From assembly GCA_004552195.1 (NCBI GenBank), contig SFPC01000071.1:1-8897 (forward strand): a stretch of 8,897 nucleotides of DNA. The letters are read 5' to 3'. Shown piece after piece: positions 1-6,845 of the stretch. The position numbers were made by a program, and so were the translations under genes. The DNA is from Bacteroidales bacterium. Its GTDB lineage: Bacteria > Bacteroidota > Bacteroidia > Bacteroidales > Bacteroidaceae. The notes under the pieces are model-generated. The model did not search any database and was not told where the DNA came from. It was given only the letters and a program-made list of their open reading frames with translations. How positions within the stretch are numbered: the stretch's first letter is position 1; each line of letters starts with the position of its first letter.

Positions 1-1805
1 CTCAAAGCCTGGCCAACGGGCATGGCCACTTTCCGTGCCAAAGCGAAAGCCACGATATGTCCTACGGTGTGTGCGGCGTCTGCCTCTCCCGTGATGGCAT
101 CGTGCAGGATTGTGCCTACCAGTGCAGAAGGAGCTATGCCTTCGGTGCCGGTGGGTGTTGCCAAGATAGAAAAACTTCCTGTTCCCAAGGGAGAAATGTC
201 AAATCCTACGCTATGCAGCTGGGGGAGTAAGCTTTCCAAAACACTGTTTTCAGAGGGTGATACATTCAGCATTTCCGGAAAGAGCAAGCGTTGTGAAGGT
301 GCTTGTCTGTTTTCCAGTTGTTCCATGTATTGCTCGTATAGAATTCGGATATGTGCTTTATGTTGGTCGATGAGCGCCAGTCCGGAGTTGAGGGGGGTAA
401 CGATAAACTGCCCTTGGAATTGCAGAAAATCCTTAGGTTGCGCACAGTTCTCCCACTCCTGTCGTTGTGCATCTGACAGGTGTCGGTAAAGCGCCTGCTT
501 TTCCCCTTCTTCCTGTGGGATGTCGGGGCTGAAGTTATTCGTACCGCTGTCCAATAGCGGAGCCTGTTTTGCCTGTTCGTAAAGCTCTTGCCAGTGGCTT
601 GGTGCCTGGCGTTTTGATTGGGGTGCTTCGAAATATTCAGGCTGCTGCTGTTGTAGCCCTTTCCATTCTTCAGATGTGGAAGCTGCAAAAGGGTTGAATG
701 AAGGATTGATATGGATTTTTGGGGGGGCGGGTGAAGTAGGGGAGTGGTGCAATGCCTCTCCGAAGGTGGGAATGTCCGGTTTATCTTCCACATCGAAGTC
801 GATGGCCGGCACGGCCCCATATTTGCCCAGAGCTTCTCGGACTGCAGCCAGCAGAATTTGGAAGATGGCGTTGTCGTCCTCGAATTTGATTTCTGTCTTC
901 GTGGGATGAATGTTTACATCCAAGCGTGCCGGATCCACTTGGAAGTGGAGAAAGAAAGGCACTTGCTGTCCTTCGGGAATTAGTCGTTCGTAAGCTGTTT
1001 GGATGGCTTTGGCGAAGTACGGATGGCGCATGAAGCGTCCGTTGGCAAAGAGATATTGGTGGGCATTTTTGCGTTTGGAAGCTGCGGGCATTCCCACGAA
1101 GCCGAAAATCTTCACCAGTGTTGTTTCCACTTCCACCGGCACCAACCGGCTGTCTGTTTTTTTACCGAAGAGGCCAACGATGCGTTGGCGGAAATTGCCT
1201 GCCGGCAAGTCAAGCATGAGGTTGCTGCCCGAATGTAGCGTAAAGGCCACTTCCGGGTGAGCCAGTGCCACCCGTTCCAGCTCCGTCAGAATATTGGTCA
1301 GTTCCGTTTGGTTCGATTTGAGGAATTTGCGTCGCGCCGGAATATTAAAGAACAAATTGCGCACAGCAAAATTGGCTCCTACGGGGCATCCTGTAGCCTC
1401 TTGTTCCACAACTCTGGAGCCTTCAATGCGTATGCAGGTGCCCAGTTCTTCCGATGCCATCCGTGTGCGGAGTTCCACCTGGGCCACTGCAGCTATGGAA
1501 GCCAGTGCCTCGCCTCTGAAGCCCATGGTGCGGAGGGCAAAGAGATCTGTTGCCTGTTGGATTTTCGAGGTGGCATGCCGTTCAAACGACAATCGTGCGT
1601 CCGTTGCACTCATGCCGCATCCGTTGTCAATCACCTGAACCAGCGATTTCCCGGCATCCTCCACCACCACTCGTATGTGCGTTGCTCCGGCATCGAGCGA
1701 GTTTTCTACCAATTCTTTAATGATGGAAGCGGGCCGTTGTATCACTTCGCCGGCTGCTATTTGGTTTGCCACCGAGTCGGGCAGCAAATGTATAATGTCT
1801 GACAT
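1..1805 (-). CDS. mutL: DNA mismatch repair protein MutL, C-terminus cut by window edge
   Basis: This is MutL, the ATPase that links mismatch recognition by MutS to strand incision and removal. The frame is open from the ATG at 1805 to the left edge (601 codons), with no stop on the way. An in-frame TAA at 1815-1817 leaves no earlier start. The N-terminal GHKL ATPase is complete: AAGEVIQRPAS with KELVEN (E31 expected to be the catalytic base, N35 the Mg ligand), DNGCGM at 60-65, RHATSKI at 76-82, GFRGEALAS at 95-103, and NIHPTK ending in the conserved K303. A Gln- and Pro-rich linker follows (about 335-430), then the C-terminal dimerisation domain with DQHKAHIRILYE at 480-491 and a sliding-clamp-type motif QRLLFP at 505-510. 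The usual endonuclease motif DQHAxxExxxxE is degenerate here, with Ile486 at the middle Glu. Roughly 20-40 residues are missing at the C-terminus. It lies 189 bases after the OstA-like gene and may have its own promoter, though I see no clear one. Confidence 0.97.
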   Translation of the reverse strand, partial: MSDIIHLLPDSVANQIAAGEVIQRPASIIKELVENSLDAGATHIRVVVEDAGKSLVQVIDNGCGMSATDARLSFERHATSKIQQATDLFALRTMGFRGEALASIAAVAQVELRTRMASEELGTCIRIEGSRVVEQEATGCPVGANFAVRNLFFNIPARRKFLKSNQTELTNILTELERVALAHPEVAFTLHSGSNLMLDLPAGNFRQRIVGLFGKKTDSRLVPVEVETTLVKIFGFVGMPAASKRKNAHQYLFANGRFMRHPYFAKAIQTAYERLIPEGQQVPFFLHFQVDPARLDVNIHPTKTEIKFEDDNAIFQILLAAVREALGKYGAVPAIDFDVEDKPDIPTFGEALHHSPTSPAPPKIHINPSFNPFAASTSEEWKGLQQQQPEYFEAPQSKRQAPSHWQELYEQAKQAPLLDSGTNNFSPDIPQEEGEKQALYRHLSDAQRQEWENCAQPKDFLQFQGQFIVTPLNSGLALIDQHKAHIRILYEQYMEQLENRQAPSQRLLFPEMLNVSPSENSVLESLLPQLHSVGFDISPLGTGSFSILATPTGTEGIAPSALVGTILHDAITGEADAAHTVGHIVAFALARKVAMPVGQAL

Positions 1806-1899
1806 GCTTTGAGGTTAAAGATGGTGGAATAGAGAGAAAAGGTGGCGTATCTGTTATGGTTGCGGGATATATGGAAAGTGATGGGAACAAGTTTGTGTC

Positions 1900-1939
1900 A
1901 AATTAAAAACAAAGCGCACAAATTAGAAACAAAGTGCAC
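1900..1939. repeat. 20-bp tandem repeat, two copies, upstream of mutL
   Basis: Two adjacent 20-base units, aaattaaaaacaaagcgcac (1900-1919) and aaattagaaacaaagtgcac (1920-1939), differ at two positions. They lie in the 189-base gap between the OstA-like stop and the mutL start. Read on the minus strand, each unit contains TAATTTG, which resembles but does not match the Bacteroidetes -7 box TAnnTTTG. The role is unknown: it could be a duplicated regulatory site or simple slippage. The rest of the gap has only weak short hairpins. Confidence 0.6.
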
Positions 1940-1994
1940 GAATGTTTTGTGCATTGACTTGTGGCAACCACTTCGCGTTCTGCGTTGATCAGCC

Positions 1995-3602
1995 TTACAG
2001 ATTTTGCAGCGGGGCTTCCCGTCGTATGGACGGTTTGAGTGTGGTTCCCGCCTTCTTTCCGCGCCAGTTGAACACGTCTTCGGGTGAGGTGGGGCGGATG
2101 TAGTCAAACCAGGCAAAGCCCGGCAGTGTGGTACGTTCGGCCGGCGCCATTCCCAGCGGGTAAAGGTAGCAGTGGGAGGCCGGTGTCCAGATGCGTTTCA
2201 TCTTCCGTTTTTCCATGAACATCCGGGCCTTGGCCGTTTCCATATAGTTTTGGTAAAGGATGAGGCTGTCCTTTTCGAGCGGATAGTTCACCGCCATTAC
2301 GTTGCCTATTGCCTGGTTCTCCTTTATCTCTCCCTCTTCAAAATAGGTGCGCATTTGTTGCGCTGCCACTTGGTTGAAGTGGGCAGAGTCGAGCCGTTCC
2401 ACCATCAACGCCTGACGGTCCACATAGACAGAGTCGATGGTGGAATCGTTCAGGTAGACATTGATTTCCTCGCCCACGATTTGCCGGTTGTCGCTCCACA
2501 CGATAGGGTCGCGGTAGAGCGTTACTTGGTTGTTAAGTGTGGTAAACACCAGCGAGTCCGCCACTGCCTGCATATCCGTGCGGTAGGCTCGGGCGTGGAA
2601 GTAACCGTGCAACTTGCGGTACACCGAGTCTGTTTCTATATTATAGGTATACATGCGCAATGTGTCGGCGTGAAGATAGAGCGTGTCGGTTCCCTGGGAA
2701 AAATCCCGTGCCAGTGCCTTTTCGGTGGCCAGTGCTTCGCCGGTCAGCTCGTTGTACCAGGCATATTCCCCCGTCAGAATGTTTTTGTTCTTTTCGTCCA
2801 GGCACGAAACATTGCCGAAAGCCTCCATGATGCCCGTTTTTTTGTCGTAGTACACCGTGTCGCCCTGCATCACGCGGTCTTTTCCGAAAGCTTTCGACTT
2901 GTCAAACAGTTTCACCTGTTCTGTGTCAGAATTATAGAAACCATGCTCTGTGTAGATGCGGTCGGCTCCCGAATAGATGTTCGATGCGCCCACCACCTCA
3001 GCCCATTTCGTGCGCGTGTCGTAGTGCATGGTGTCCGTGAGGAGGCGGAATTTGGAATTGATAAGTTCTACGTTGTAGTTGAACAAAGCTTGTCGCGTGT
3101 CCGTATGGTATTCACCCCAGTCGGAGTTGAGTTTGTTGTCCCCGTCATGCAGCTCTCCCCCTTCAAAGTAGTAGCCCACGTTGTACAGTCTGTCATAGTT
3201 CAAGCTGTCCGTTTTCAGCACTTGCTGTCGATGCGTCATCACCACGTTGTGCCTCATCTCAGCAATCATCGTTTCGCCGTCGTAATGCAGCTTGTCCCCT
3301 TTCAGTGTGAGCGTGTCGCCCTGTACGATGCGCACTTTGCCAAAGGCATCAAATGTTTGCGACAGGTCGTAGAGCACGGCACTGTCGCAGTACATCACCA
3401 TTCCGGCATGAGCCAGCACCACGTTGCCGCTCAGGCGTTGTGCCCCTTGCATTTCCCTCTCGTCGAAGCGCAGGTCGTCGGCGTGTTTCAGCACGATGCG
3501 CTCGTTCTTGGGTGAAGGTTGCCGGTGCAAATCGTGCAGTTCGGGCACGGCCCAGGAGTAGCAGGCCAGGGCAGTCAAAATATAGAGGAGAGCTTTTTTC
3601 AT
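1995..3602 (-). CDS. OstA/LptA-like LPS-transport family protein
   Basis: This 535-residue exported protein has a Bacteroidota-type OstA domain, the fold shared by LptA and the LptD N-terminus that carries lipopolysaccharide across the periplasm. The start MKKALLYILTALACYSWA is a signal peptide, probably cleaved near residue 18; Cys14 follows an imperfect lipobox (ALAC), so a lipoprotein is possible but less likely. From about residue 34 to 440 the chain is a run of short beta-strand repeats typical of OstA. Recurring phrases are GDTLTLKGDKLHYDG (about 95-109), LLTDTMHYDTRTKWAEVVG (187-205), MQGDTVYYDKKTGIMEAFG (245-263) and similar. The C-terminal tail (about 468-516), with YPLGMAP and FAWFDYIRP, looks like the conserved end of Bacteroidota OstA-like proteins. 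At this length it is much larger than proteobacterial LptA (about 185 residues). It follows the SurA-like gene, whose E. coli counterpart helps fold the LPS translocon LptD, so a shared envelope role is a reasonable inference. Substrate and partners are not shown by the sequence. Confidence 0.9.
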   Translation of the reverse strand: MKKALLYILTALACYSWAVPELHDLHRQPSPKNERIVLKHADDLRFDEREMQGAQRLSGNVVLAHAGMVMYCDSAVLYDLSQTFDAFGKVRIVQGDTLTLKGDKLHYDGETMIAEMRHNVVMTHRQQVLKTDSLNYDRLYNVGYYFEGGELHDGDNKLNSDWGEYHTDTRQALFNYNVELINSKFRLLTDTMHYDTRTKWAEVVGASNIYSGADRIYTEHGFYNSDTEQVKLFDKSKAFGKDRVMQGDTVYYDKKTGIMEAFGNVSCLDEKNKNILTGEYAWYNELTGEALATEKALARDFSQGTDTLYLHADTLRMYTYNIETDSVYRKLHGYFHARAYRTDMQAVADSLVFTTLNNQVTLYRDPIVWSDNRQIVGEEINVYLNDSTIDSVYVDRQALMVERLDSAHFNQVAAQQMRTYFEEGEIKENQAIGNVMAVNYPLEKDSLILYQNYMETAKARMFMEKRKMKRIWTPASHCYLYPLGMAPAERTTLPGFAWFDYIRPTSPEDVFNWRGKKAGTTLKPSIRREAPLQNL

Positions 3603-3630
3603 AAGCTACAGGTTGCTGAATTACAATCAT

Positions 3631-3665
3631 GCGGTTTACCAAAGACAAGACCCTTGATAAACCGC
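3631..3665 (-). promoter_or_regulatory. Strong RNA stem-loop in the leader of the OstA-like gene
   Basis: The minus-strand transcript reads GCGGTTTATCAAGGG, loop TCTTG, TCTTTGGTAAACCGC. All 15 positions of the arms pair, 12 as Watson-Crick and three as G-U. The DNA itself has a perfect 8-bp inverted repeat at 3631-3638 and 3658-3665; the inner pairs work only in minus-strand RNA, because the G-U pairs would be A-C mismatches in the opposite RNA. The stem ends 28 bases before the ATG at 3602. No U-run follows, so it is not a standard terminator. It could be an RNA-processing or stabilising structure between surA and the OstA-like gene, or a translational control element. Confidence 0.6.
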
Positions 3666-3668
3666 TTT

Positions 3669-3693
3669 AAGCATAATGCTTCACGTTGCATTA
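3669..3693. repeat. Overlapping short inverted repeats (two alternative hairpins)
   Basis: AAGCAT-A-ATGCTT (3669-3681) is a 13-base palindrome with a one-base centre. It shares bases with a second inverted repeat, taatgc (3674-3679) and gcatta (3688-3693), which has an 8-base loop. The two pairings exclude each other. They sit just upstream, in the direction of transcription, of the strong stem at 3631-3665. Short repeats of this size can arise by chance, so the functional claim is weak. Confidence 0.35.
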
Positions 3694-3720
3694 CTATTGT
3701 ACAGGGTCGGCGCGGGCCCT

Positions 3721-5064
3721 TTATTTCACCCATCCTTCGTATCTGAAGTCGCAGTTGCGCCATTCGGGACTGATGCGGATATAAGTTTGGCTGATTTTCT
3801 TTTTCAGCCATTCCTCAATCTTCTCTTCTCGTCGCTTCTCCACCACGTTGTTGCGCAGTGTCTGGAAGTCTTCCGTAAGACTGGCGCGGTGGCCGTCGAT
3901 ACGGTTCTTCAGCCGCACTACGGCGCAGACTGTCTGGCTCTTATCGTTGACCATGGTAAACGCCTTGGAAATTTGTCCCACCTGCAGCGTGTCGACCACC
4001 TTGGCCACGTCGGCAGGCAGGTCCTTCATCTCGAAGCGTGAGGTGATGGAGCGGTTGGCATGGTTGGCCATGAGACCGTAGTTGTTGCGCGTGTCCTTAT
4101 CGTCGGACAAGGCTTGGGCTGCCGCTTCGAAGCTGAATTTCCCGGCGCGTATGTCGTCGGCAATAGAGTCGAGGCGTGCCGTGCCATGTATCAGTTCTTC
4201 GGTGTCGATTTCCGGCTTGAGGAGAATGTGGCGCACGTTCACCTTGTCGCCGCGTTTGTCGATGAGTTGCAGAATGTGGAAGCCGAACTCGGTGCGCACG
4301 ATTTTGGAAACCTTTTTCGGGTCGTTGAGGCTGAAGGCCACATTGGCAAACTCCGGCACCCATTGGTTGCGTCCGGCGTAGCCCAGCTCGCCGCCGTTGC
4401 GTGCCGAGCCGTCCTGCGAGTAAAACTTGGCGAGGGTAGCAAATTCCGTTTCGCCGCTGTTCACACGTTGGGCAAAGTCGCGGAGCCGCGCCTCGATGCG
4501 TTCCACTTCTGCGCGGGCCACTTGAGGCGTGTAGGTGATGATTTGCACCTCTACCTGCGTGGGGATGTAGGGCAGGCTGTCTTCGGGCATTCCTTTATAA
4601 AACTCGCGCACCTGTGCCGGTGTCACTTTCACGTCGCCTGCGATAGACTGCTTCACCTGGCTAATCATTTCGCTTTCGCGCGCTTGTTTTTTCCACATTT
4701 CGCGGAGTTGCGACAGCTTCACGTGCATAATTTGCTCCACGGCCTCGCGTGAGCCGTAAGTCTGGATATACTCGCTGATTTGTTCGTCCACCATTTGTAT
4801 CACATCAGCCTCGCTCACATCTACGCTGTCGAGTTGTGCCTGATGTAGGAACAGCTTGTTGATGGCCAACATCTCGGGAATGGTGCAGTAAGGGTTGTCA
4901 ACGGGTGAGCCTTGTTGTTCGGCTGTGATGCGGGCCTCTTCCACATCGGAGAGAAGGATAGGTTCATCGCCTACCACCCAGATGATTTCGTCGACCATGT
5001 TCTTTTGCGCGAACGAGGCAAAAGGGAACAATGCCAACAGGGCGAGAAGGATTTTTCTACACAT
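3721..5064 (-). CDS. surA: SurA-like periplasmic chaperone / peptidyl-prolyl isomerase
   Basis: This is a periplasmic folding factor of the SurA type, expected to guide outer-membrane proteins to assembly. I chose the ATG at 5064 (447 residues) because it places a good signal peptide, MCRKILLALLALFPFASFAQ, at the N-terminus; an in-frame ATG at 5148 would add 28 residues ahead of it. The mature protein opens with VDEIIWVVGDEPILLSDVEE (24-43), which parallels the SurA N-domain strand and helix, followed by the helical N-domain to about residue 165. Parvulin domain 1 covers about 168-270, with GGELGY at 224-229, PEF at 237-239 and FGFHI at 260-264; its first active-site His position is Gln174. 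Parvulin domain 2 covers about 273-390, keeps VRHILL (His279) but lacks the GG-LG and FG-HI motifs. A C-terminal amphipathic helix (about 398-425) probably packs back on the N-domain as in SurA. It lies between another parvulin and the OstA-like gene. Confidence 0.9.
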   Translation of the reverse strand: MCRKILLALLALFPFASFAQKNMVDEIIWVVGDEPILLSDVEEARITAEQQGSPVDNPYCTIPEMLAINKLFLHQAQLDSVDVSEADVIQMVDEQISEYIQTYGSREAVEQIMHVKLSQLREMWKKQARESEMISQVKQSIAGDVKVTPAQVREFYKGMPEDSLPYIPTQVEVQIITYTPQVARAEVERIEARLRDFAQRVNSGETEFATLAKFYSQDGSARNGGELGYAGRNQWVPEFANVAFSLNDPKKVSKIVRTEFGFHILQLIDKRGDKVNVRHILLKPEIDTEELIHGTARLDSIADDIRAGKFSFEAAAQALSDDKDTRNNYGLMANHANRSITSRFEMKDLPADVAKVVDTLQVGQISKAFTMVNDKSQTVCAVVRLKNRIDGHRASLTEDFQTLRNNVVEKRREEKIEEWLKKKISQTYIRISPEWRNCDFRYEGWVK

Positions 5065-5152
5065 GAGGTGAAAGTATGAGTTATAAAGTTGGGAGAAAGG
5101 AAACGGGCGAAGAAGGGCGAGGCTACACAGGGCGGTGTATGATGCCATTAAA

Positions 5153-5238
5153 TGCTGGAAGGCTGAAGACCGGGCAGAGCCGGTCCGGGTGAACCGCTTC
5201 TCTTGTCGGTTCAGATGTCTGCTTTCAGCCTTCCGGCA
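5153..5238. repeat. Nested inverted-repeat element, possible structured RNA or small mobile repeat
   Basis: In the ppiC-surA gap, a perfect 11-bp inverted repeat, ggaaggctgaa (5157-5167) with ttcagccttcc (5224-5234), is extended outward by tgc/gca (5153-5155 and 5236-5238). It encloses two more perfect inverted repeats: gaccgg/ccggtc (5168-5173 and 5180-5185, 6-base loop) and tgaaccg/cggttca (5190-5196 and 5207-5213, 10-base loop). Together they give a three-way junction. In addition, the loop gcaga (5174-5178) is complementary to tctgc (5218-5222) in the junction strand, so a pseudoknot or an alternative stem is possible. It begins 29 bases after the ppiC stop. No U-run follows on the minus strand. 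It may be a repetitive extragenic element, a MITE-like sequence or an intercistronic RNA; I do not recognise a known family. Confidence 0.65.
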
Positions 5239-5267
5239 GATTATTCCCCTCCGCCTTCCCCAAAAGT

Positions 5268-6695
5268 TCAGGGTTTCACTGTTTTCAGCACGGATTCGTC
5301 AACTGAGAAGCTGAATTCCTTGCGCAGTGCTTCGACCCATTCCTTTTCCTTTTGGCTTTGGTAGTCGTTGGTTACCTGCGCTTTCACGTCGAGATACGAT
5401 TTCGGTTGCTTCATCACTTTGCCGTAAACGTCGCTCACGGCGTATCCTTTCAGCGGTTCAACCTTTTTGCCGGTTTTGAAGGCCAGCGCGTCAACGTAGC
5501 GGTTTTCGCCCTTCATGCAGAGGTAGGGACCGCTGATGCTCACCGTAACCGAGTCTTTGTTAAACTGCTGTTTCAGTTGTTTGCGCCAGTCGCTTTCGGC
5601 GTGTTGCTTGAGCATTTTCTTTACCAGCTTGGCCTGTTTTGCATCTTTGCAGTGTATCACGAAGCCCTTGAAGCGCGGTTGTTCCCAAGCGTATTGTTTC
5701 TTGTTCGCCTTGTACCATTTTTCAAGTCCCACGGAGTCGGCAGCCGCCACATCCCACACTTGGCGTTTGCTCACTTCGTAGAGCAACAGTCCGTCGTGGT
5801 ATTCCTGGATGAGGTAACGCAGCTCGGCGTTTTCGCCGATGTGAGCGTTCATCACACTGTCGAGCACGGCTTCGCGTGTAAGCCTTCCGTTCGAAGCATC
5901 CACTAACTGCTTGATGCGGTGCTGGCTCGAAGCCTCTTCGATGTTCTGCCGCTTCAGCATGGTCATGATTTCGGGCTTCAGCTTCTCAAACGAGTCGAGC
6001 GGCTTGCGGTCTGTCATTTTGATGATGTGGTAGCCGAAGGGTGAGAGCACCGGTGCGGACATCTCCCCCTTGTTCAGGGCATAGGCTGCTTCCTCATACT
6101 CTTTGACAAAGGCGCCGGGGCCTGCCAAGGGGAGCTGTCCGCCCTTGGCAGCACTGCCTGGATCGCCCGAGTGCTGCTTGGCCATTTCGGCAAAGTCGGC
6201 TCCTGCCAAGATGGCCTGATAAACGGAGTCGGCCTTGGCTTTTGCTGCGGCCTTTTGGGCTTCGGTGGCCTTTTGGTCGAGGCGGATGAGGATGTGAGCC
6301 GTTTCAATCAGGTCTTTGCCGTCGAGCTTCTTCTCCGTGTTGGCGTAGACCATCTGCGCAATGGAGTCAATGAAATGTTGGTCCACTAAATACGGCGTGA
6401 GTTGCATGTCGCGGTAAGTGTGAAACTCCTTCTTGAAACTCGTCAGCGTGTCAAGGCCGGCTTTTTCGGCAGCAGCCACTTTGAGCTTGTAGTTGATGAA
6501 CATCGGCACGTATTCTTCCACCGTTTTCTTTTCAACGGCTCCTTCCACATTGCCGTTTTTGTGGAAGGAATATTCAAATTCGGCTTTCGTTACCGGCTTA
6601 CCGTTGATGGTCATGAGCACCGGGTCGGTAGCCGATTGCGCCCCGGCGGTCAGGGCCAGGGCGAAAAAGGATGAAAGGAGAAATGATGTTTTCAT
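5268..6695 (-). CDS. Periplasmic parvulin-type peptidyl-prolyl cis-trans isomerase
   Basis: This 475-residue secreted protein catalyses, or is expected to catalyse, cis-trans isomerisation of prolyl bonds in the periplasm. The signal peptide is MKTSFLLSSFFALALTAGAQ. A helical N-terminal chaperone-like segment runs from about 25 to 125, including the Bacteroidota phrase VLMTINGKPVTKAEFEYSFH. One full parvulin domain follows at about 130-230: AHILIRLD with His134, DFAEMAKQHSGDPGSAAKGGQL at about 167-188, and SPFGYHIIKMTDRKPL with His223. Both active-site histidines are therefore present, unlike in the SurA-like protein next to it. The C-terminal half (about 290-460), with LLLYEVSKRQVWDVAAADS and KWYKANKKQYAWEQPRFKGF, matches the extended tail I recall in Bacteroidota PpiC/PpiD-like proteins and has no catalytic motif I can name. 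There is no membrane anchor after the signal peptide. It follows guaB by 150 bases and precedes surA by 203. Confidence 0.92.
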   Translation of the reverse strand: MKTSFLLSSFFALALTAGAQSATDPVLMTINGKPVTKAEFEYSFHKNGNVEGAVEKKTVEEYVPMFINYKLKVAAAEKAGLDTLTSFKKEFHTYRDMQLTPYLVDQHFIDSIAQMVYANTEKKLDGKDLIETAHILIRLDQKATEAQKAAAKAKADSVYQAILAGADFAEMAKQHSGDPGSAAKGGQLPLAGPGAFVKEYEEAAYALNKGEMSAPVLSPFGYHIIKMTDRKPLDSFEKLKPEIMTMLKRQNIEEASSQHRIKQLVDASNGRLTREAVLDSVMNAHIGENAELRYLIQEYHDGLLLYEVSKRQVWDVAAADSVGLEKWYKANKKQYAWEQPRFKGFVIHCKDAKQAKLVKKMLKQHAESDWRKQLKQQFNKDSVTVSISGPYLCMKGENRYVDALAFKTGKKVEPLKGYAVSDVYGKVMKQPKSYLDVKAQVTNDYQSQKEKEWVEALRKEFSFSVDESVLKTVKP

Positions 6696-6724
6696 TGGTT
6701 TGTAATGTCTGGAAAAGTTTCCAT

Positions 6725-6808
6725 CCTTGCAAGGCTGTTACTTGCCGGGTTTTGTCCGCCGGGTACAGGGGCATGCAAAATCATGCTGTCGGCAATGGCC
6801 TTGCAAGG
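6725..6808. repeat. Two copies of the palindrome CCTTGCAAGG in the guaB-ppiC gap
   Basis: The 10-base perfect palindrome ccttgcaagg occurs at 6725-6734 and 6799-6808. With one extra base the copies form an 11-bp inverted repeat (6725-6735 with 6798-6808). Between them is a small hairpin, gcatg-caaaat-catgc (about 6775-6790), and next to the left copy is another inverted repeat, tggaaa-ag-tttcca (6710-6723). The region could fold as a long stem-loop in RNA or hold paired sites for a dimeric DNA-binding protein. No promoter box matching the Bacteroidetes consensus is seen in this gap. Confidence 0.5.
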
Positions 6809-6845
6809 TTGGATAATCGAAACCGCCGGGATGGCAAAACGGTCG

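Noticed and set aside
1930..1971. Possible terminator after the OstA-like gene
   Set aside because: The hairpins seen (gtgg-caa-ccac at 1961-1971 and tgcac/gtgca around 1934-1953) have stems of only 4-5 bp, and any T-rich stretch after them is interrupted.
1898..2116. Short minus-strand frame overlapping the end of the OstA-like gene
   Set aside because: It is an alternative frame of the OstA-like C-terminus extended through the tandem repeat, with no sign of being a protein.
2172..3515. Long plus-strand open frame (447 codons) antisense to the OstA-like gene
   Set aside because: Its translation is rich in Val, His and Arg with no signal peptide or family motif, while the minus-strand frame has a signal peptide and clear OstA repeats. 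It is a shadow frame.
4060..4752. Plus-strand open frame of 230 codons antisense to surA
   Set aside because: It lies wholly inside a well-supported SurA-like gene and has the composition of a shadow frame.
5065..5148. Upstream ATG at 5148 as the start of the SurA-like protein
   Set aside because: It would bury the signal peptide behind 28 residues of non-signal-like sequence. The ATG at 5064 gives a normal secreted precursor.
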